A DNA stretch of 64,000 nt from Diadophis punctatus similis (GCA_023053685.1 JALIGW010000003.1:137079126-137143125); one strand, 5' to 3'; shown: positions 45,454 to 58,990, numbered from the stretch's first letter. Translations and numbers: made by a program. The notes: generated by a model from the letters alone, not told the origin.

Positions 45454-45866
45454 CAGTGATAGCGAACCTATGGCACGGGTGCCACAGGTGGCACGCGGAG
45501 CCATATCTGCCGGCACGCGAGCCGTTGCCCTAACTCAGCTCCAGTGCACATGTGCATGCCCGCCAGCTGATTTTTGGCTCGCGCAGAGGCTCTGGGAGGG
45601 CGATTTCGGCCTCCGGAGGGCTTCCAGGATGGTGGGGGGAGTGTTTTTGCCCTCCCCAAGCTCCAAGAAAGCCTCTGGAGCCTGGGGAGGCCGAAAAATG
45701 GGCCCACCGGGCCCACTGGAAGTCGGGAAATGGGGGAGTGGGGGAGGTAACGCACGCATGGGGCAAGTGAGGAGCTTTGAATTATAGGTGTGGGCATGCA
45801 CGCGCGTGCAATAGCGCGCACTCGCACTATTTCGGCACCCGAGGAAAAAAAGGTTCGCCATCACTG
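45454..45866. mobile_element. hAT-like element, CAGTGATGGCGAACC family, perfect TSD
   Basis: CAGTGATAGCGAACCTATGG and AGGTTCGCCATCACTG. Identical flanks tgttagtc at 45446-45453 and 45867-45874. The GC-rich interior explains the long overlapping open frames. Confidence 0.92.
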
Positions 45867-45874
45867 TGTTAGTC

Positions 45875-47040
45875 TATGTTTGTGTTAACACAGAGATACA
45901 GAATGGTTGTGTATTTATAGGTAGCTACATACACAAAAGCTTATACTGAAGATAAATTTGTTCAGACACATCTATCTTTAAACATGGGCAGAGATCTGCC
46001 TGCAGGAGAATTCAGCTCAAATAGTCTAGAAATGACCACGGCTCTTTTCCAGCATCAAATTCCAATGATGGAAATGGGAAAAATTAGTAGAAATGCCACA
46101 GTTCTTCAGACCTCAGGGCATATTTTCTAAACCAAATGCTGAAACCTGCCTGTTCAGCCACTGGCATAAATCAGTTCCCTCCTATTAATTGGAGGGGGGT
46201 TGTGAGAAGCAAGGCATAGAGAAAACAAAATATAAAACTTTCTCTTTTGTTTCTGAAGTTGGAGCATTTCCAACGTGAAGTAAATCATTCTCTTACTGCT
46301 TTTATCATTTCATTCCTGGGGCTGTAGTTATCAAACAAAGCTAAACAGTGGGAGGTTCAAAACAGGCAGAAGTATTTCTTCATGTTTTATATAATAATTA
46401 TATGGAACGTGGCTAACTCAGTATGTGGTTACAAAGGGGGATACATAAATACATGAATCAGTTAATGGCTACTAGTTCTACCACTAGTAGCCATTGATTA
46501 ACTGCTTTCTGCAGCTTATGCATATTAATTTGTATTAAGAGGCAGATGCCCTTCAAACATAGCTTCTCGTGGTAGGGAATTTTTGCCTTTATCACCAAAT
46601 CAGGAGCATCCACAAAGAGGATAAAAAATAAATAAATCACGATGTGGCTGTGATTAAAGCTCTGTCCCTTTTTATATCCCATCGTCTGTGATGCATGTTA
46701 AAAAGGGGGCCTGATGGCATAAGCCTAATTGCTGTCTTGAATTATACATCTCCCTACCTTGAGGTTTCTGAGATGTTAATAAAAGTCAAAGCTGCTTTCA
46801 AGAGGAGAGAAGAAATGACAATCAAATCTTGGTTGCCATTATCTTCCATTAACTGTTCTAGACTTTATGGCAGTCGTTTTATAGCCACATATTTTAGCAG
46901 ATGTTTCCAGTTTGATGAAATCTTTCTTAATTTTGTACCAGAAGCATGTATAAGTAGCTGTCAATTTATGGACAATTGGAAGCGGAATTCCTGTCTTAAG
47001 ACACTGCAGTTGTTAAACTGAGTCATCATGTATCCAGACC
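45875..47040. other. Intergenic DNA, nothing firm
   Basis: Contains a short inverted repeat around ggctactagttctaccactagtagcc (about 46466-46492) and no supported gene. Confidence 0.4.
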
Positions 47041-47086
47041 CAATTGTATGACCATTTTTATCACAATTACACAAATCACCATAGAT

Positions 47087-47472
47087 CAGGGGTGTCAAAC
47101 TCGCAGCCCGCGGGCCAGATTTTATTTATTTATTTATTTATTTGTGAGATTTATATACCACCTCACAGTGCAAGCACTCTCTAAGCGGTTTACACCAGTA
47201 AGCAATATATATTTATATTGCCCCCAACAATCTGGGTCCTCATTTTACCTACCTCGGAAGGATGGAAGGCTGAGTCAACCTTGAGCCGGTGAGATTTGAA
47301 CCACTGACCTGTGGATCAGTGTCAGCTAAAGTGGCCTGCAGTACCTGCCTCTGCGCCACCTCGGCTCTTCAGATGGGTCATATACTGGCCACGCCCACCC
47401 CCAGTTTAGCGAAGATGGGGAAAGTCGTGATATGTCATGTGACAACATGACAACGTGAGTTTGACACCCCTG
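47087..47472. mobile_element. hAT-like element, CAGGGGTGTCAAACTC family, split by a SINE
   Basis: CAGGGGTGTCAAACTCGCAG and GAGTTTGACACCCCTG. Flanks ccatagat and ccatagac (7/8). A SINE occupies 47120-47367. Confidence 0.9.
47120..47367 (-). repeat. tRNA-like SINE nested in hAT element
   Basis: TTTA-rich tail, body and reversed head tctgcgccacctcggctc, closely matching 82-342. It is younger than the host element. Confidence 0.85.
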
Positions 47473-47496
47473 CCATAGACGTTAAACTTCCCCAAT

Positions 47497-47733
47497 TAAT
47501 ATTTTTTGCTTGAAACCAGCTGACAGGGACTCAAATCACAACTACATGACTGGAGAACGGTAAAACCATAATGCACAGTCATAAATGCGAGCCAGTTGCC
47601 AAGTGCTTGGATTGTGATCATGTGACCGGGGGGAGGGGGGCAGTCTTGTGCAAGGACAAGGAATAAATCACTTTTTCCAAGACTGTTGTAGCTTTGAACC
47701 ATCATTAAATTAACAGTCATAAATTGAGGACTG
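47497..47733 (-). mobile_element. TIR element of the GTAGTCCTCGACTTA family (copy 12, partial)
   Basis: Body motifs gtgatcatgtgaccgg and cagtcataaattgaggact. The left end is lost. Confidence 0.6.
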
Positions 47734-48772
47734 TATTGTGCATTCCCAGTTTCTCGCTAGGGTTCTGAAATTCAAGTTGCTGTTAAATCCAAAAGTCCCT
47801 TGGTTTTTGTACCAGTTATTTTCAGCATTGCCTATCTTGCAAGTTTATTGCAATAATTAAAGGGGAAAGGCATGATGGTTGGGCAATCCAAGTTATCTTT
47901 TCTTTGCCAAGTCTAAAAAATGGCTTAGGAGAATAGATGGCAAAGAGAAAACATGTTCTGCTTTATTGCCTGAATATAGGTATTATGAAGGCTGAAGACA
48001 ATTAAACCTTGATTTATCCGATAATTTGAGATAGGGTATGTCTATTAAATCCAAATTTGCATTATTTCTAGATTTGTACCATTTAATGGACACAAATAGG
48101 ATAATCTATAGTAAAACCTGAGTTAATGGACAGCCCTCTATTTAACAGACATTAGGAGTGGTATATAAATCAACACCAATCTTGATTAACTGTCTGATCT
48201 GTTGGTAGCAGCTGATATATAAATGCACTTTTTGAAAGTTCTCCTACCCCGTGAGCAATCCTACAAACCCGTGCGAAAACATCTTAGTAAAAGGAAAGCT
48301 CTTGTCCCATTTGCTGTACTGATTTTTAAAAGCTTTTTTGCATTGTAGCAACATTTACTTGCTGCATTACTTAATCAATACTATAACAGCCCAGCTGTAT
48401 TTCCAGCACTTGTTTTTATGACATTTTTCCCTAGGGCTCCATTGAAACTTAATGAGCTCTTACTTCAAATATAAATGCAGGCCTTGAATTAACGTAGACA
48501 GAGATCAGATACAAACATCCATTCTGGGATATTGCAGGAAAAAGGAAACCCAAAGTGTAGGCTATCCTTTCTCAATACCCTGCATTCACATGTGTTCTTG
48601 GGAAATGTTCCTGATGATCAGAGAAGCAGCCCACTCAGACGCTTCATGTGCTGCTCTGTCTGCACAAGACAAGCTTCATTGCAACACACAATTGTGGACA
48701 GCAAGGAGGTAGTGGGAAGCATAATGAGCATGTACCAACAAGGCACAGGAGGACTAAGCTAAGAATGCTATA

Positions 48773-49152
48773 TAGGTGATAATCCTTGTCTTACAACCAC
48801 AATTGAGCCCAAAATTTCTCTTGCTAAGCGAGACAATTGGTAAATGAGTTTTGCCCCATTTTATGACCTTTCCTGCCCCAGTTGTTAAGTGAATCACTGC
48901 AGTTGCTTAATAACATGGTTGTTAAGTGAATCTGGCTTCCCCATTGACTTTGCTTGTCAGAAGGTTGCCAAAGGTAATCACATGACCCCCGGGACACTGC
49001 AGCTGCCGTGAGTCAATTGTCAAGCGTCTAAATTTTGATCACGTGACCATGGGGGTGCTGCAACTTTTCATAAGTGTGAAGTCGCTTTTTTCAGCGCTGC
49101 TGTAACTTTGAACAGTCACTAAATGAACAGTTGTAAGTTGTGGACTGTCCCC
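48773..49152 (-). mobile_element. TIR element of the GTAGTCCTCGACTTA family (copy 13)
   Basis: From GGTGATAATCCTTGTCTTAC to GTAAGTTGTGGACTGTCC. Contains tcacgtgacc at 49039-49048. Confidence 0.78.
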
Positions 49153-49642
49153 TGCACTTAACTTTCCCAATGCAGGGACATCTTTAACACTCATCAGTCA
49201 GTAGCTAATTTTCTCTCTTAAAGCCTGGACTAAAATATGAAGTATCAATGGAGATTAGGCTAGAACCAAACTCAAATTTGCAAAAGAAAGCTCAGTGTAC
49301 AAATATTTTTTTCAAAGCATAGTGACACCACCCGTCTATTTATTTCGCCATGTTTAAGATTGGTTAAAATGAAGCCATTTGCTTTTTATAGGGTTTTTTT
49401 TTAGAAGGACTCATAGAAGGGATAGACCACCCTTGGTTTGCATCCTAGCCCCAAAACTATTTTTCTCAAGTAGATCCTGGGGTAGGATAACTACCAAGGT
49501 TTGAGAGCAAAAACACTGCCTTGTACCTAGGTATGGTACCTAGTACCGTAACGACTTGTCCACTTTGGGGAAGAAACCAGAAAGAAAGAACAGCACTCAT
49601 TAATAAGCTTAGAACAAACACAGGGTATGTGTTGGTGTATAG

Positions 49643-49989
49643 CAGTGATGGCTAACCTTTTTGTCGTTGCGTGCCGACCCTCCCCCGTGTGACCTGTGCA
49701 TGTGCACATGATCCCCTGCGTCCCCCACCCCCTGCACATGCAAGTGTGACCCCCACGCATGCGTGTGCGACTCCCAGCCTGCCCCCTGCGCATGCGTGCA
49801 TGTCTCCCACATGCGCCCTGTCCCCCACGCATGCGCGGCAGAGACCTGAAGATCAACTGGCCGGTGGGAGGCGCGCGCTGGCCAGCAGGAGGCACGCGGT
49901 GGAGCTGAGCTGAGGCAACGGCTCGCATGCCACCAGAGAGGGCGCTGTGTGCCACCTCTGGCACGCATGCCATAGATTCGCCATCACGG
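49643..49989. mobile_element. hAT-like element, CAGTGATGGCGAACC family, perfect TSD
   Basis: CAGTGATGGCTAACCTTTTT and GATTCGCCATCACG. Flanks gtgtatag identical at 49635-49642 and 49990-49997. GC-rich, with many cgcatgcg motifs. Confidence 0.88.
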
Positions 49990-50818
49990 GTGTATAGTAT
50001 TGGTGCTGTATTATATTGCATTGGATTTGCCTTTGTGCCAATTATGGCAAAAATGTTTGGCTTCTAAGATTCATCTTTTATGCCATACCAAGCCCTAACA
50101 GAATTCTGCCGAGTAAAAGCAGATAAAAACTATTTGACAGAAATACTAAAAAATGTTTTATATTTCAAAATAGCTATTCAAGCTGGTCCCAGCTGGAAGT
50201 GGAACAGAATCAATTACTTCTCTTCTTCCCACTGTGTTCCCTTATCCTCAAAGAAACAAAACAAAATGGATAGTAGAAATCTTGGGAGTTTTCATTCAGG
50301 TATATCAAATTAAACATCTGTTATGGTGTGGGAGTAATGAAAATTTTAAAAACCCTAGGCTATGGAAGAAGAACACACAACTGAAAGGAATGACTTGCAG
50401 CTGGAACCCAGTCTCTTTTATGTCTTTATTCAGCATTTCAATTCTTTTTATTCCGATTATCAAATATGTATGAACAGCAGGAAGCCTTGTTTAAAGCAGC
50501 ACATATATGCCAAGAACTGATTATATCTAACTACATTCCCCAAACAATGAAAGACTAGCACGTAAACATTGTACAGAAGTTGTATGGATTTTATTGTAGC
50601 TGAGAAACATCAAAGGCTGCTTTCTATTAAAAAGCAGCCAGGTTGTCAAAAGCTGGGGACATTCTCCACATCTGTTCTTTTCTTTTTACGATAACCCCGC
50701 TTTCTTTTTTTGCTTTCTAACCTCTTGAGGTATAAAATATAGAATCTGTTTTTAATCACATTTTTATTGTTTGATAAATAACTTTTTAAAATATTTGCTA
50801 CACACAAAATGCCCATGC

Positions 50819-50959
<141 letters not shown>

Positions 50960-51019
50960 TTCACGCTCTATATAATATATATGCTTGTAAAACACAATAA
51001 ATATATATATATATATTAA

Positions 51020-54000
51020 ATACAGCAATATTTATGTATGTTTAAAGTTAAAAACAAAGAGCAAAATATCATTCTAGAACCAGATCAAGTGAACTGCAAT
51101 CAATCATGGAAATGCTATTTTAAGAAGATTTATAGGGCTAAGTACCTCTCTGTCTCCTTCTGTCATCTTCAGTGCTCTTATAGAGGACAGCAGAATGACA
51201 CAAAACAAAAACTGACTAAATCTGTCTTGGATAAAACAAAATTAACAAAATGTTTCCAGTAGACTTCCATCCTTTTATTATTTAAATTAATGTGAAAACA
51301 ACTGTAAATCAGAGAATAAATCGTTCTTCAAGGATTGTTCAGATGGAGACCAACAGTGCAGCAAAAGCAATGGAGAACTTTTAATAGTCTATATAGCAGC
51401 CATCTGGTGCCCTCCAGCTGTATTAAGTCCACAACTGCAAAATTGCAGAGCCAACATTAACTGGGATAATGGGCACTGTAGTTTCAATGTATCCCAATAA
51501 CATGAAGTTGGAGAAGGTTTGTCTATTATCAAGTAAATGGCGTATCAAATATCACCCAATAACAATGACACTTCTCCAATGCTTCATGCATTTTGCTCTT
51601 TTAAAATTATTTTTTCTATCCAGTATATTCGATACTGTATGTAAAACTTTGAACAGGGATGGAGGGATAGTGGTGATAATTTAAAGAAAGTGATGCCATT
51701 ACATTCTAATTTTTCTTAGTGCAAACATATTCCTACCCACCCACCTGATATTTCAATGGTAGTTTTAGATCTAGGAGAGAAGGAAAAGTAAGGGAGGTTA
51801 TTTTACTGACCCTTGCAGAGATCCTTTATTAAAAGACGCTCTATCAATCCATATATAGACACAAGTGAAACACCTTAGCAGTCAGCCGAGATGACTCATG
51901 ATGCTGTTAAGATGTCCCAATAACAGATACTCCTTTAAATAACCCCCCAACATTAAGCGAGATAAGGCAAGCTCAAGTACATATGAGTTCCATGACAGAA
52001 CAGGATTCTTCTGTTTCTACTATGTCTCATCTGACTTTATACAAAATGGGCTCTATTCAGTTCCTGAAATTAATGCAGTTCTCTCAGTTATACATGCAAA
52101 GTGCTAAATCAAGCCCTACCGACCAAGTATAATCCCGCTTTTCATCAATCTTTAGTTCCTGACTTTGGGCAATTTATTAACTTCTAGTGAAGATCAGTTG
52201 CCAGACAAATGCAAATTATGATATAAAGCAAGAGTGGGCAATTTGTGGCTTGTGGCCAGATTCAGTTCCCACGGTGTTGCCAGGAAAATTATTATTTTCA
52301 TCAGTGCAACTTGTCCTTTTAATGCAATACCTCCCTAAAATAGATATTTAAACCCTCCCAACCTTTCCCTTCTCCAATATATAGTAAAAAAAAAACAGTC
52401 CCATCTTCACTGGCAATATCCTTACTTTATAAACAATGTCCTGTGGGCCTTCAGCAAATCCGTGCATTTCCCACAGAAAGGGTATAGTGTCATTTTAGGC
52501 CAGTGCAACTCTCAGGATTCTTAACAGTAAATGTTTGTGGGGATGATGATAAGGATTCTTAATAGTAAATGTTTGTGGGGTTGATGATATTGCAAACAAA
52601 CTGGGACTTTCTTAAGAGGATTATTGATTAAATTTATCCAGGAGAGTTTGCAGATGGCACCCCAGAACAGAGAATAAACAAAGTATATATATGAAAAAAA
52701 AACACTTTTTTTTTCTTTCACAACTTGTAGAATCAATCAAAAGACAAGATGATTCTTGTTCAGGATTAGACTTGGCACTGCTATTTCTAAAAGCAAATTA
52801 CTGTAAAGAGATGTAACCAAGATCACACTTATCATGGTTATCAGAATTTCAAAATCTCTCTTCAGGAAATCAATTAACCTATACTCTGCTACTTAGGAGA
52901 GGGAGAGAAAAAATATATAGGAGTGCCAACAAGCAGGGGGGGGGAGAGAGGTTATCAGATCAAATTCCTACCATTTGGGGCTGTCATTGGCTCAGTTCAC
53001 CCATCAAAGACAATTCCTGAGTTTTGGTCTTGGTCTAGGGCTGTAGGTAGTTATGGATCAAATGGCTTTTTTTAGTCTAGTTGAGCTCTGGCAACTTTTG
53101 CGAGAAGGAAATATGCATCAATTCCTGCAGGATGATTTCAGTTCTAGGGATAAAGTAATATGAAACCTACCAGTCCCAAGTAATACCTCCAATATTGATT
53201 TGAATTTTTTCAAAGTGGAGAAAAAGAAACACTAACAGTTAACTGTGTTGGGAGTTTTCATAATGAAGATTCCCAGAGAATGATCTTCTTTGGGAGCAAC
53301 AGGGCAAAAGGCTCTCCTGTTGTCATTATGATATGGATTAGATACTCAAACAATATTGCAATAAAACTGCCAGGCATGCCAATTATGATCACATATATGC
53401 TTCCACGACAAGAACAAACTGTCCAACTCAAACATACAAAAATGATCAGTCGCCATATCTCACCTCACCTTTAGTTTAATTATTTTTTTCTCTAAGCTGG
53501 GGCTTTCCTTACTGGGGAGGTATCATTTTGCTTTGTGTAGGTTTTGCCTAAAACACATGAGATTTGGCTCAAAGCTATGTTTTGCTGATTATCTCCCTCT
53601 GTTCCCTTGGTTTGAGATTTAAAATATATAATTCCAGTAATTAGGAACTAGTAACCTTGTAATTGCTTGAGAACTAACATATTACAGCATATCATTTTGC
53701 AACTAAATCCACTTTGTCAGACAGACTACTTCATGCCTCTAAACAAAAAAAAAAAGGCCCAGTCCATGAAAATTTGTGCTAAGGTAAACTTTTTAAGGTA
53801 TCATCGGAGTTATGCTTGGTTTTGTTCTGAAACAAAGCAAATAATATCACCCTGGAATTTACCAGGAATCAACGCTCATGAAACATTATGTAGCTATCCT
53901 AAAACTAATTTTTGCTCAATCCTATTTTTATATAGATTTTTGTGCTTTGAATCAAAGCTTACTGAGCCTGTGGGCCTGGAACCTGAAGTGGAACATACTA

Positions 54001-54671
54001 TGAATTTGGAACAATATGAATTGGGGAGGGGTGAAATCTACTTGTTCAAGTTATATTCCATAGAAAAGGAAAAATAATCCAAAAACATTATTTATGTTAG
54101 CCATGAAAACCAATCTACCAAATTCTTTTGACATCAGATAACATATTCATGCCAAATGTTCTTATTGTATCATTTAACTAATGCAATGGGTTATTTAACC
54201 AATGAAGAACAGAGTAGCATGCTTTTATCAGTGGAGCTCTTAGAAACTATGGGTAAGTCTGTGCAATCTACATAGGCTTCTGATTCAAGCATCTTTATGG
54301 CCTGCTGTTTTTTTTTCCCCTGTAACACCCAACTGGACCTTCCTGGACCTTTTTTTTTTAAAAAAACAGTAAACACAATTGAATCAGCCATGCCTCAACA
54401 GATTGCAAACTGATTACATTTTACCTTCCTATTATTTGGTAAAAAGCTAACACACATTTTTCCTTCATAAGGATCTGCAACTACTATGTGCCACACAGGC
54501 ATTTCAAATGCATCTACTATTTCAGCACCAACTAGGCAATGTGGCTTTAGCAACAAATATTGTTTCCTTAAACTGTTTCCCTTTTCCAGGCCTGAGATGT
54601 GTAGTCATATTTCTGTCAGGAAAAAGCTAAATCGATTCACTTCCTTTTCCCCCTCGAGTCAAGACAAAAAT
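51020..54671 (-). other. Likely GFOD1 3' UTR and downstream DNA
   Basis: No interspersed repeats are apparent, unlike flanking DNA, which suggests a long 3' UTR. Minus-strand AATAAA candidates lie at 51825-51830, 51274-51279 and about 50590. A 37-bp unit, starting aggattctta, is tandemly repeated at 52513-52587. No coding frame is supported. Confidence 0.4.
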
Positions 54672-55591
54672 CTAGCAGTACAGAGACATCCTGCTCCGCC
54701 GCATGGCCTCACTGATCAAGTAAGCAGGACTCAGTTCTGGTTCTTCAGTCATAATCACAATGTTCTGCCATTCACCCAGCTGGTTAGATCTCTTAATGGT
54801 GTCCACCACACACAAAGCATAGAGACAATCATCAAAAGTTGCAGCCATTGTGAGTGGCCGTCCGTCCCAGGTTCGTCGGTCGTCTTGATCTTCAAATGCC
54901 TCCCTCACAGCTTGTACCATCTTTATGGTGCCCCGGAGGTACGGAGATGGGATGTCACTGAAGGCCTTCTCAGGTAACAAGGCATTGCTGACTGGGGCAG
55001 AATCCTTCAAGAGGAGCTCTTTCTGTGGAGAGTTATTGCTTTGTCCATACAAATCAGTGCCGACTGCAATTAGCCGCCCGCTTGATCCAATCACAACAAT
55101 ATCTTGTTTAAATTCTCCCGGCATGTTGAAATTAAGGGTAACAGTGCAGCACACCCCACCTTCTAAGACCATTTGAAATGTACAGAAGTCGTCACTCGTA
55201 ATTTGCCGTATTCCCTTAATGTGGTCCGTCTGTTTCACAAAGGTCTTAAGAAGTCCATGAACTTTCACTGCTTTCTGACTGGTGAGGAAAGTCAGGAGAT
55301 CAATGATGTAGGTACCAACAGAATGCAAGCCTCCACCTCCCATCAGATCATCGCAGCTCCAGTTATATTTCTTCCCCAGCAGGCTCCCACTGTGAACCTG
55401 TACCTCACACACAAGCAGTTCTCCCACATAGCCCTCTTGGATCAGCTGCTTCATCTTCACAAAGGCAGGCAGGAAACGGAGAACGTTGCCCATGATGCTC
55501 ATAAGCTTGGGATAATAGTGGGCAGCTGTCATCATCCGAAAGGCATCCAGCGGAGTGGCTGTTCTATCACAAATGACATTCTTCCCAATCC
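54672..55591 (-). CDS. GFOD1: GFOD1, glucose-fructose oxidoreductase domain protein 1, last coding exon
   Basis: The minus-strand exon begins after cttcaatacctaacag with two bases of a split Gly codon, then [20 protein letters not shown], and ends RRSRMSLYC and TAG. That is 305 codons, against about 390 in the human protein, so exon 1 with the Rossmann nucleotide-binding part is beyond the right edge. The segment is the C-terminal alpha/beta domain of the Gfo/Idh/MocA fold, with [37 protein letters not shown] and [17 protein letters not shown]. The catalytic role of GFOD1 is not established. The [13 protein letters not shown] loop lacks the usual DxGxH residues of active relatives. No disabling mutation is seen. 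Confidence 0.96.
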
Positions 55592-57440
55592 CTGTTAGGT
55601 ATTGAAGAAAAGAAAAACATAGGCGAGTTTAGGATATGCGGTGGTACAAAGTACAAGTGTAAAAATCAAGAAAAGCTACAAAGGAAAAAATAATAATTTA
55701 AAAAACAATTTCAGGAGGGCACAACAAACTTTTTGCTTCACTTATAATTAACACCAATTTGAAGGGTCTCGGTTGGCAAAAGCTATCCGTTCAGTCTGAA
55801 GAAGGGAAATTCTGCAAATAGACATTATCCTATATTGATGCTTGCAACTCTTCATTTTGTATTTAAATTTTCTTTAAATTTTATATTTACATGTAGTCTC
55901 ATACTCAGCTGCATCATTTATAAAACTTGCTGTGGGGTTGCTGCCAGCCCCTGCTACTAGGTTTCTGTCATGGAATTGCGTAGCAGTAGCAGTTTTTGTC
56001 ATCATCCAGAAAAAGAAGAACATAAGATAGTCAGGAACACAGGAATATCATGAGGTAAATTAAACAGTATACAGAACACATAGGAAAAAAAGGAGGGAGG
56101 GCAAGGGAAATTCCCCCTTTATATTTACCGCAACCAATCATAGCGTAGATTGCCTCAAATCAACTACAACTGTGTTCTGGCCTATTGTACACTTTACTAT
56201 TCCAGCTACTAAATTCAGTATCCTAACAGTTTGTAAAAGATAACTTGCAGAAATTCAGCTGGCTCTCTTCCATTTTTCTTAAAAGCCACTGATTCCCCAA
56301 ATTTAAGGAAGACACATTTGGCATCATAGGACAGAAGCAATGCTGCCACTGTCACTTTAAAGTGACAGAGTTGTGGAAAGAGAGTAACAACTGAAAGAGC
56401 CTAGAAGAATAAGCAAAAACCACATGCCATTACAGCCTCAATTTGCAAGCATAGAATGTTGCTCTCCAGCCTCTTGGCTTTGTGAGAAGCATTTTTCAGC
56501 ATTTCAAGGGGGTTGAACTGTCACCACCCGTTTGATTAACAAATGACTACTCAAGCTGAGTCACAGCAGATGCTCAGCTCATGCTCTGTTGCACTGTGTA
56601 ATCATGCATATATTTGGGAAGCTTAGCTATCACTCTTAAAGTAGTTGCATGGGCAGTCTGCGGATCTCAGAGGAAGGGACTCAGCAGAATTATCATATTT
56701 GTATTCTCCCGTTTTTAATGGGGAGAATGCTGTTGCTTATGTAGCAAAAATGGTACCGTCTATTTCCAAGAGAGAAATACCAGCGGACTTGGAAAACACT
56801 GAGATGTGCAAGAATACAAAATTGTAAATCTTTATTCGAATCTCATGTCTGGGGATGGGGAAGAGCCCAATAAGAGCTGAGCATGCTCAAAGGCAGGGAA
56901 TGCTAACCTACAACTGGGATGGGGTTGAGTTGACCCATAAAATAAAAGCAGATTTGAAACAGAATAGCTGAAACGCCAAATAGAGGCACTTTCTACTACA
57001 ACATTTGGTCACTACCGGTAAGTATGAATGGAAACTTCACACTAAGGATTCTTAAAAATGTGTCTGAACACACAAAGGTTTGAAAATGCAAACAGGATCA
57101 ACTTGAATTACGGGGAAAAGAGCAAGTGTAGAAAGTAAATTTGTGTTTTTCTTCCCCTGCTGCAGTTCGGGGGGGGGGGGGGATCTCACCTCTGAAGCTG
57201 ATATTTATTTGTATGGGAAGAAAATTCTTCATTTATGGTTGATTTCTACCACAATAGATGGGATGATGATACAGACAATTCAAAGAAATACAGAGTAAGC
57301 AAGGCTGTTTTTTTAGAGAAAAATATTATTTAGTCAGAAGTAATGTAATTTCTTCAAGCTTTGTATGGGAGAGACTAAAGTACATTCCTCTGCCATCACC
57401 ACAGAATAAAGTTAGAGTTTTATACTAATGGTGTCTTCTT

Positions 57441-57716
57441 TCATATCAGTTCCTTTTCTTGTGGTATATTACCCCAAGTGGTTGTCCCAAAGGTGCTTTT
57501 CCAAAAGGCAACTGGACTTTGTTTTTCCTTGAAGACATTTCGCTTCTCATCCAAGAAGCTTCTGAAGAGCCCAATAAGAGCAGAGCATGAAGAAGCTTCT
57601 TGGATGAGAAGCAAAATGTCTTCAAGGAAAAACAAAGTCCAGTTGCCTTTTGGAAAAGCACCTTTGGGACAACCATGACCTGGATGACTGAGAATCTCCA
57701 TAGACATTTACCCCAA
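57441..57716. repeat. Inverted pair of AAGCTTCTTGG-family repeats
   Basis: The left arm (caaaggtgcttttccaaaag, then cttctcatccaagaagcttc) is the reverse complement of the right arm (gaagcttcttggatgagaag, cttttggaaaagcacctttg). Arms are about 105 bp with a short spacer. Confidence 0.85.
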
Positions 57717-58497
57717 GTGGTGGTTATTCTACAGCAGGAAGTCTTACTGCCATCTAGTGGTCTCCCAGTTTTTTGAAGCCCAATCCTGGTACAGTAATAG
57801 TACAGCACAGTCCTACTTACAAGGCAGTATGAAGTTAACCTTTTCATTGTATTAGTAGAATGTAAGTAATAAAACATTTTATCACAAACATACATTTGAT
57901 TATTTAGCTACTGTTGGAGAGTATTCCGAGGCCACAACAAACAGAGCTTTGGACATGCATTCAGCCTCCTTCCACTCAATCTCCCTTGGAAGTGGTATCT
58001 CAGAGTGAAACCTTTTTACAATGATTCATTTACTGCTAAATGAATTTTGCTAAAGAAATAACTATTGTATTGTACCCCTATGTACATTAGACACCTGCAT
58101 GTGGTATTAGCATTTCAGTTGGAATAAAAATTAAAAGTGAATCTGAATCCTTTTTAAGAGCTAGCATGCTGTATTTTCAAGGGATAGCTGATATTTTAGT
58201 TTTTCTGAACTACTGGAAAATCAGCACCAGCTTTGTTATGGCCCCTCCACGTCTTGTGGCTATCAGCTGATTCCTGAATCAAAGTGCCTGACATAGGACA
58301 AATGCTATCTAGAAAGCAGTCTGTAACTTGCTGCCTCACGTGAATCTTTTCAGCCTTGTTGTATCTGCAAGACATCCGACAGTAATCTAGTGATAAATTA
58401 CAATCAGTATCCTTATAGCAAATGAAAATATGTTGCAATGAACATGTTTGGCAAATACATTTGAAAAACATATGGGAATGTTTGGGGAAACAGCAGG

Positions 58498-58626
58498 CAT
58501 TTATGTACATGTAGAACTGGGCTAATAGCTCAAATAAGCTAACTGGTCATAAAGAATATCAGTAAGGCAGGGGTAGTCAAATTATGGTTCTTTGAGGACC
58601 TATGGACTTCAACTCCCAGAATTCCT
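58498..58626. repeat. 129-bp local duplication, copy 1
   Basis: Almost identical to 58991-59119. It includes tgtacatgtagaactggg and the left half of a fold-back MITE, cut at agaattcct. Confidence 0.9.
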
Positions 58627-58698
58627 TGATTTAAAAACAGTAGTAAAGTATGTCTTGATCATTAGTGATATTATGTGCTAATGAAAGCAATAGACCAA

Positions 58699-58774
<76 letters not shown>
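58699..58774. repeat. (TATC)~18 microsatellite
   Basis: Perfect tetranucleotide array between the two 129-bp duplicates. Confidence 0.95.
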
Positions 58775-58990
58775 CACTCACCTACCTTCCCTAACCACCT
58801 ATTTTATAAAGATTCTTTGTAGCCATGATTGCGATCCCACAATAAAGTAATTATTTGCCAAGTGGCTAGTGCGTATTGTTAAAAAAAAACAGCAGCATTG
58901 ATGTTATAAACATTAGAATTAGGTTGCCTTGTTTTTATCTTTCTTTTTATAAAACTGAACAAACTATTCTTGGCGACCTGAATGTAAGAA

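Noticed and set aside
45468..45864. Pro/Ala-rich open frames on both strands
   Set aside because: Wholly inside a hAT-like element with a perfect TSD. GC-rich composition explains the absence of stops.
49527..50021. 164-residue minus-strand open frame with Cys/His/Arg-rich sequence
   Set aside because: It spans the hAT-like element at 49643-49989, and the cgcatgcg repeats mimic metal-binding residues. No homology is recognisable.
53667..54077. 136-residue open frame near GFOD1
   Set aside because: It lies antisense to the probable GFOD1 3' UTR and has no recognisable domain.
54486..55598. Plus-strand open frames of 83-163 residues opposite GFOD1
   Set aside because: Antisense shadows of the conserved GFOD1 coding exon.
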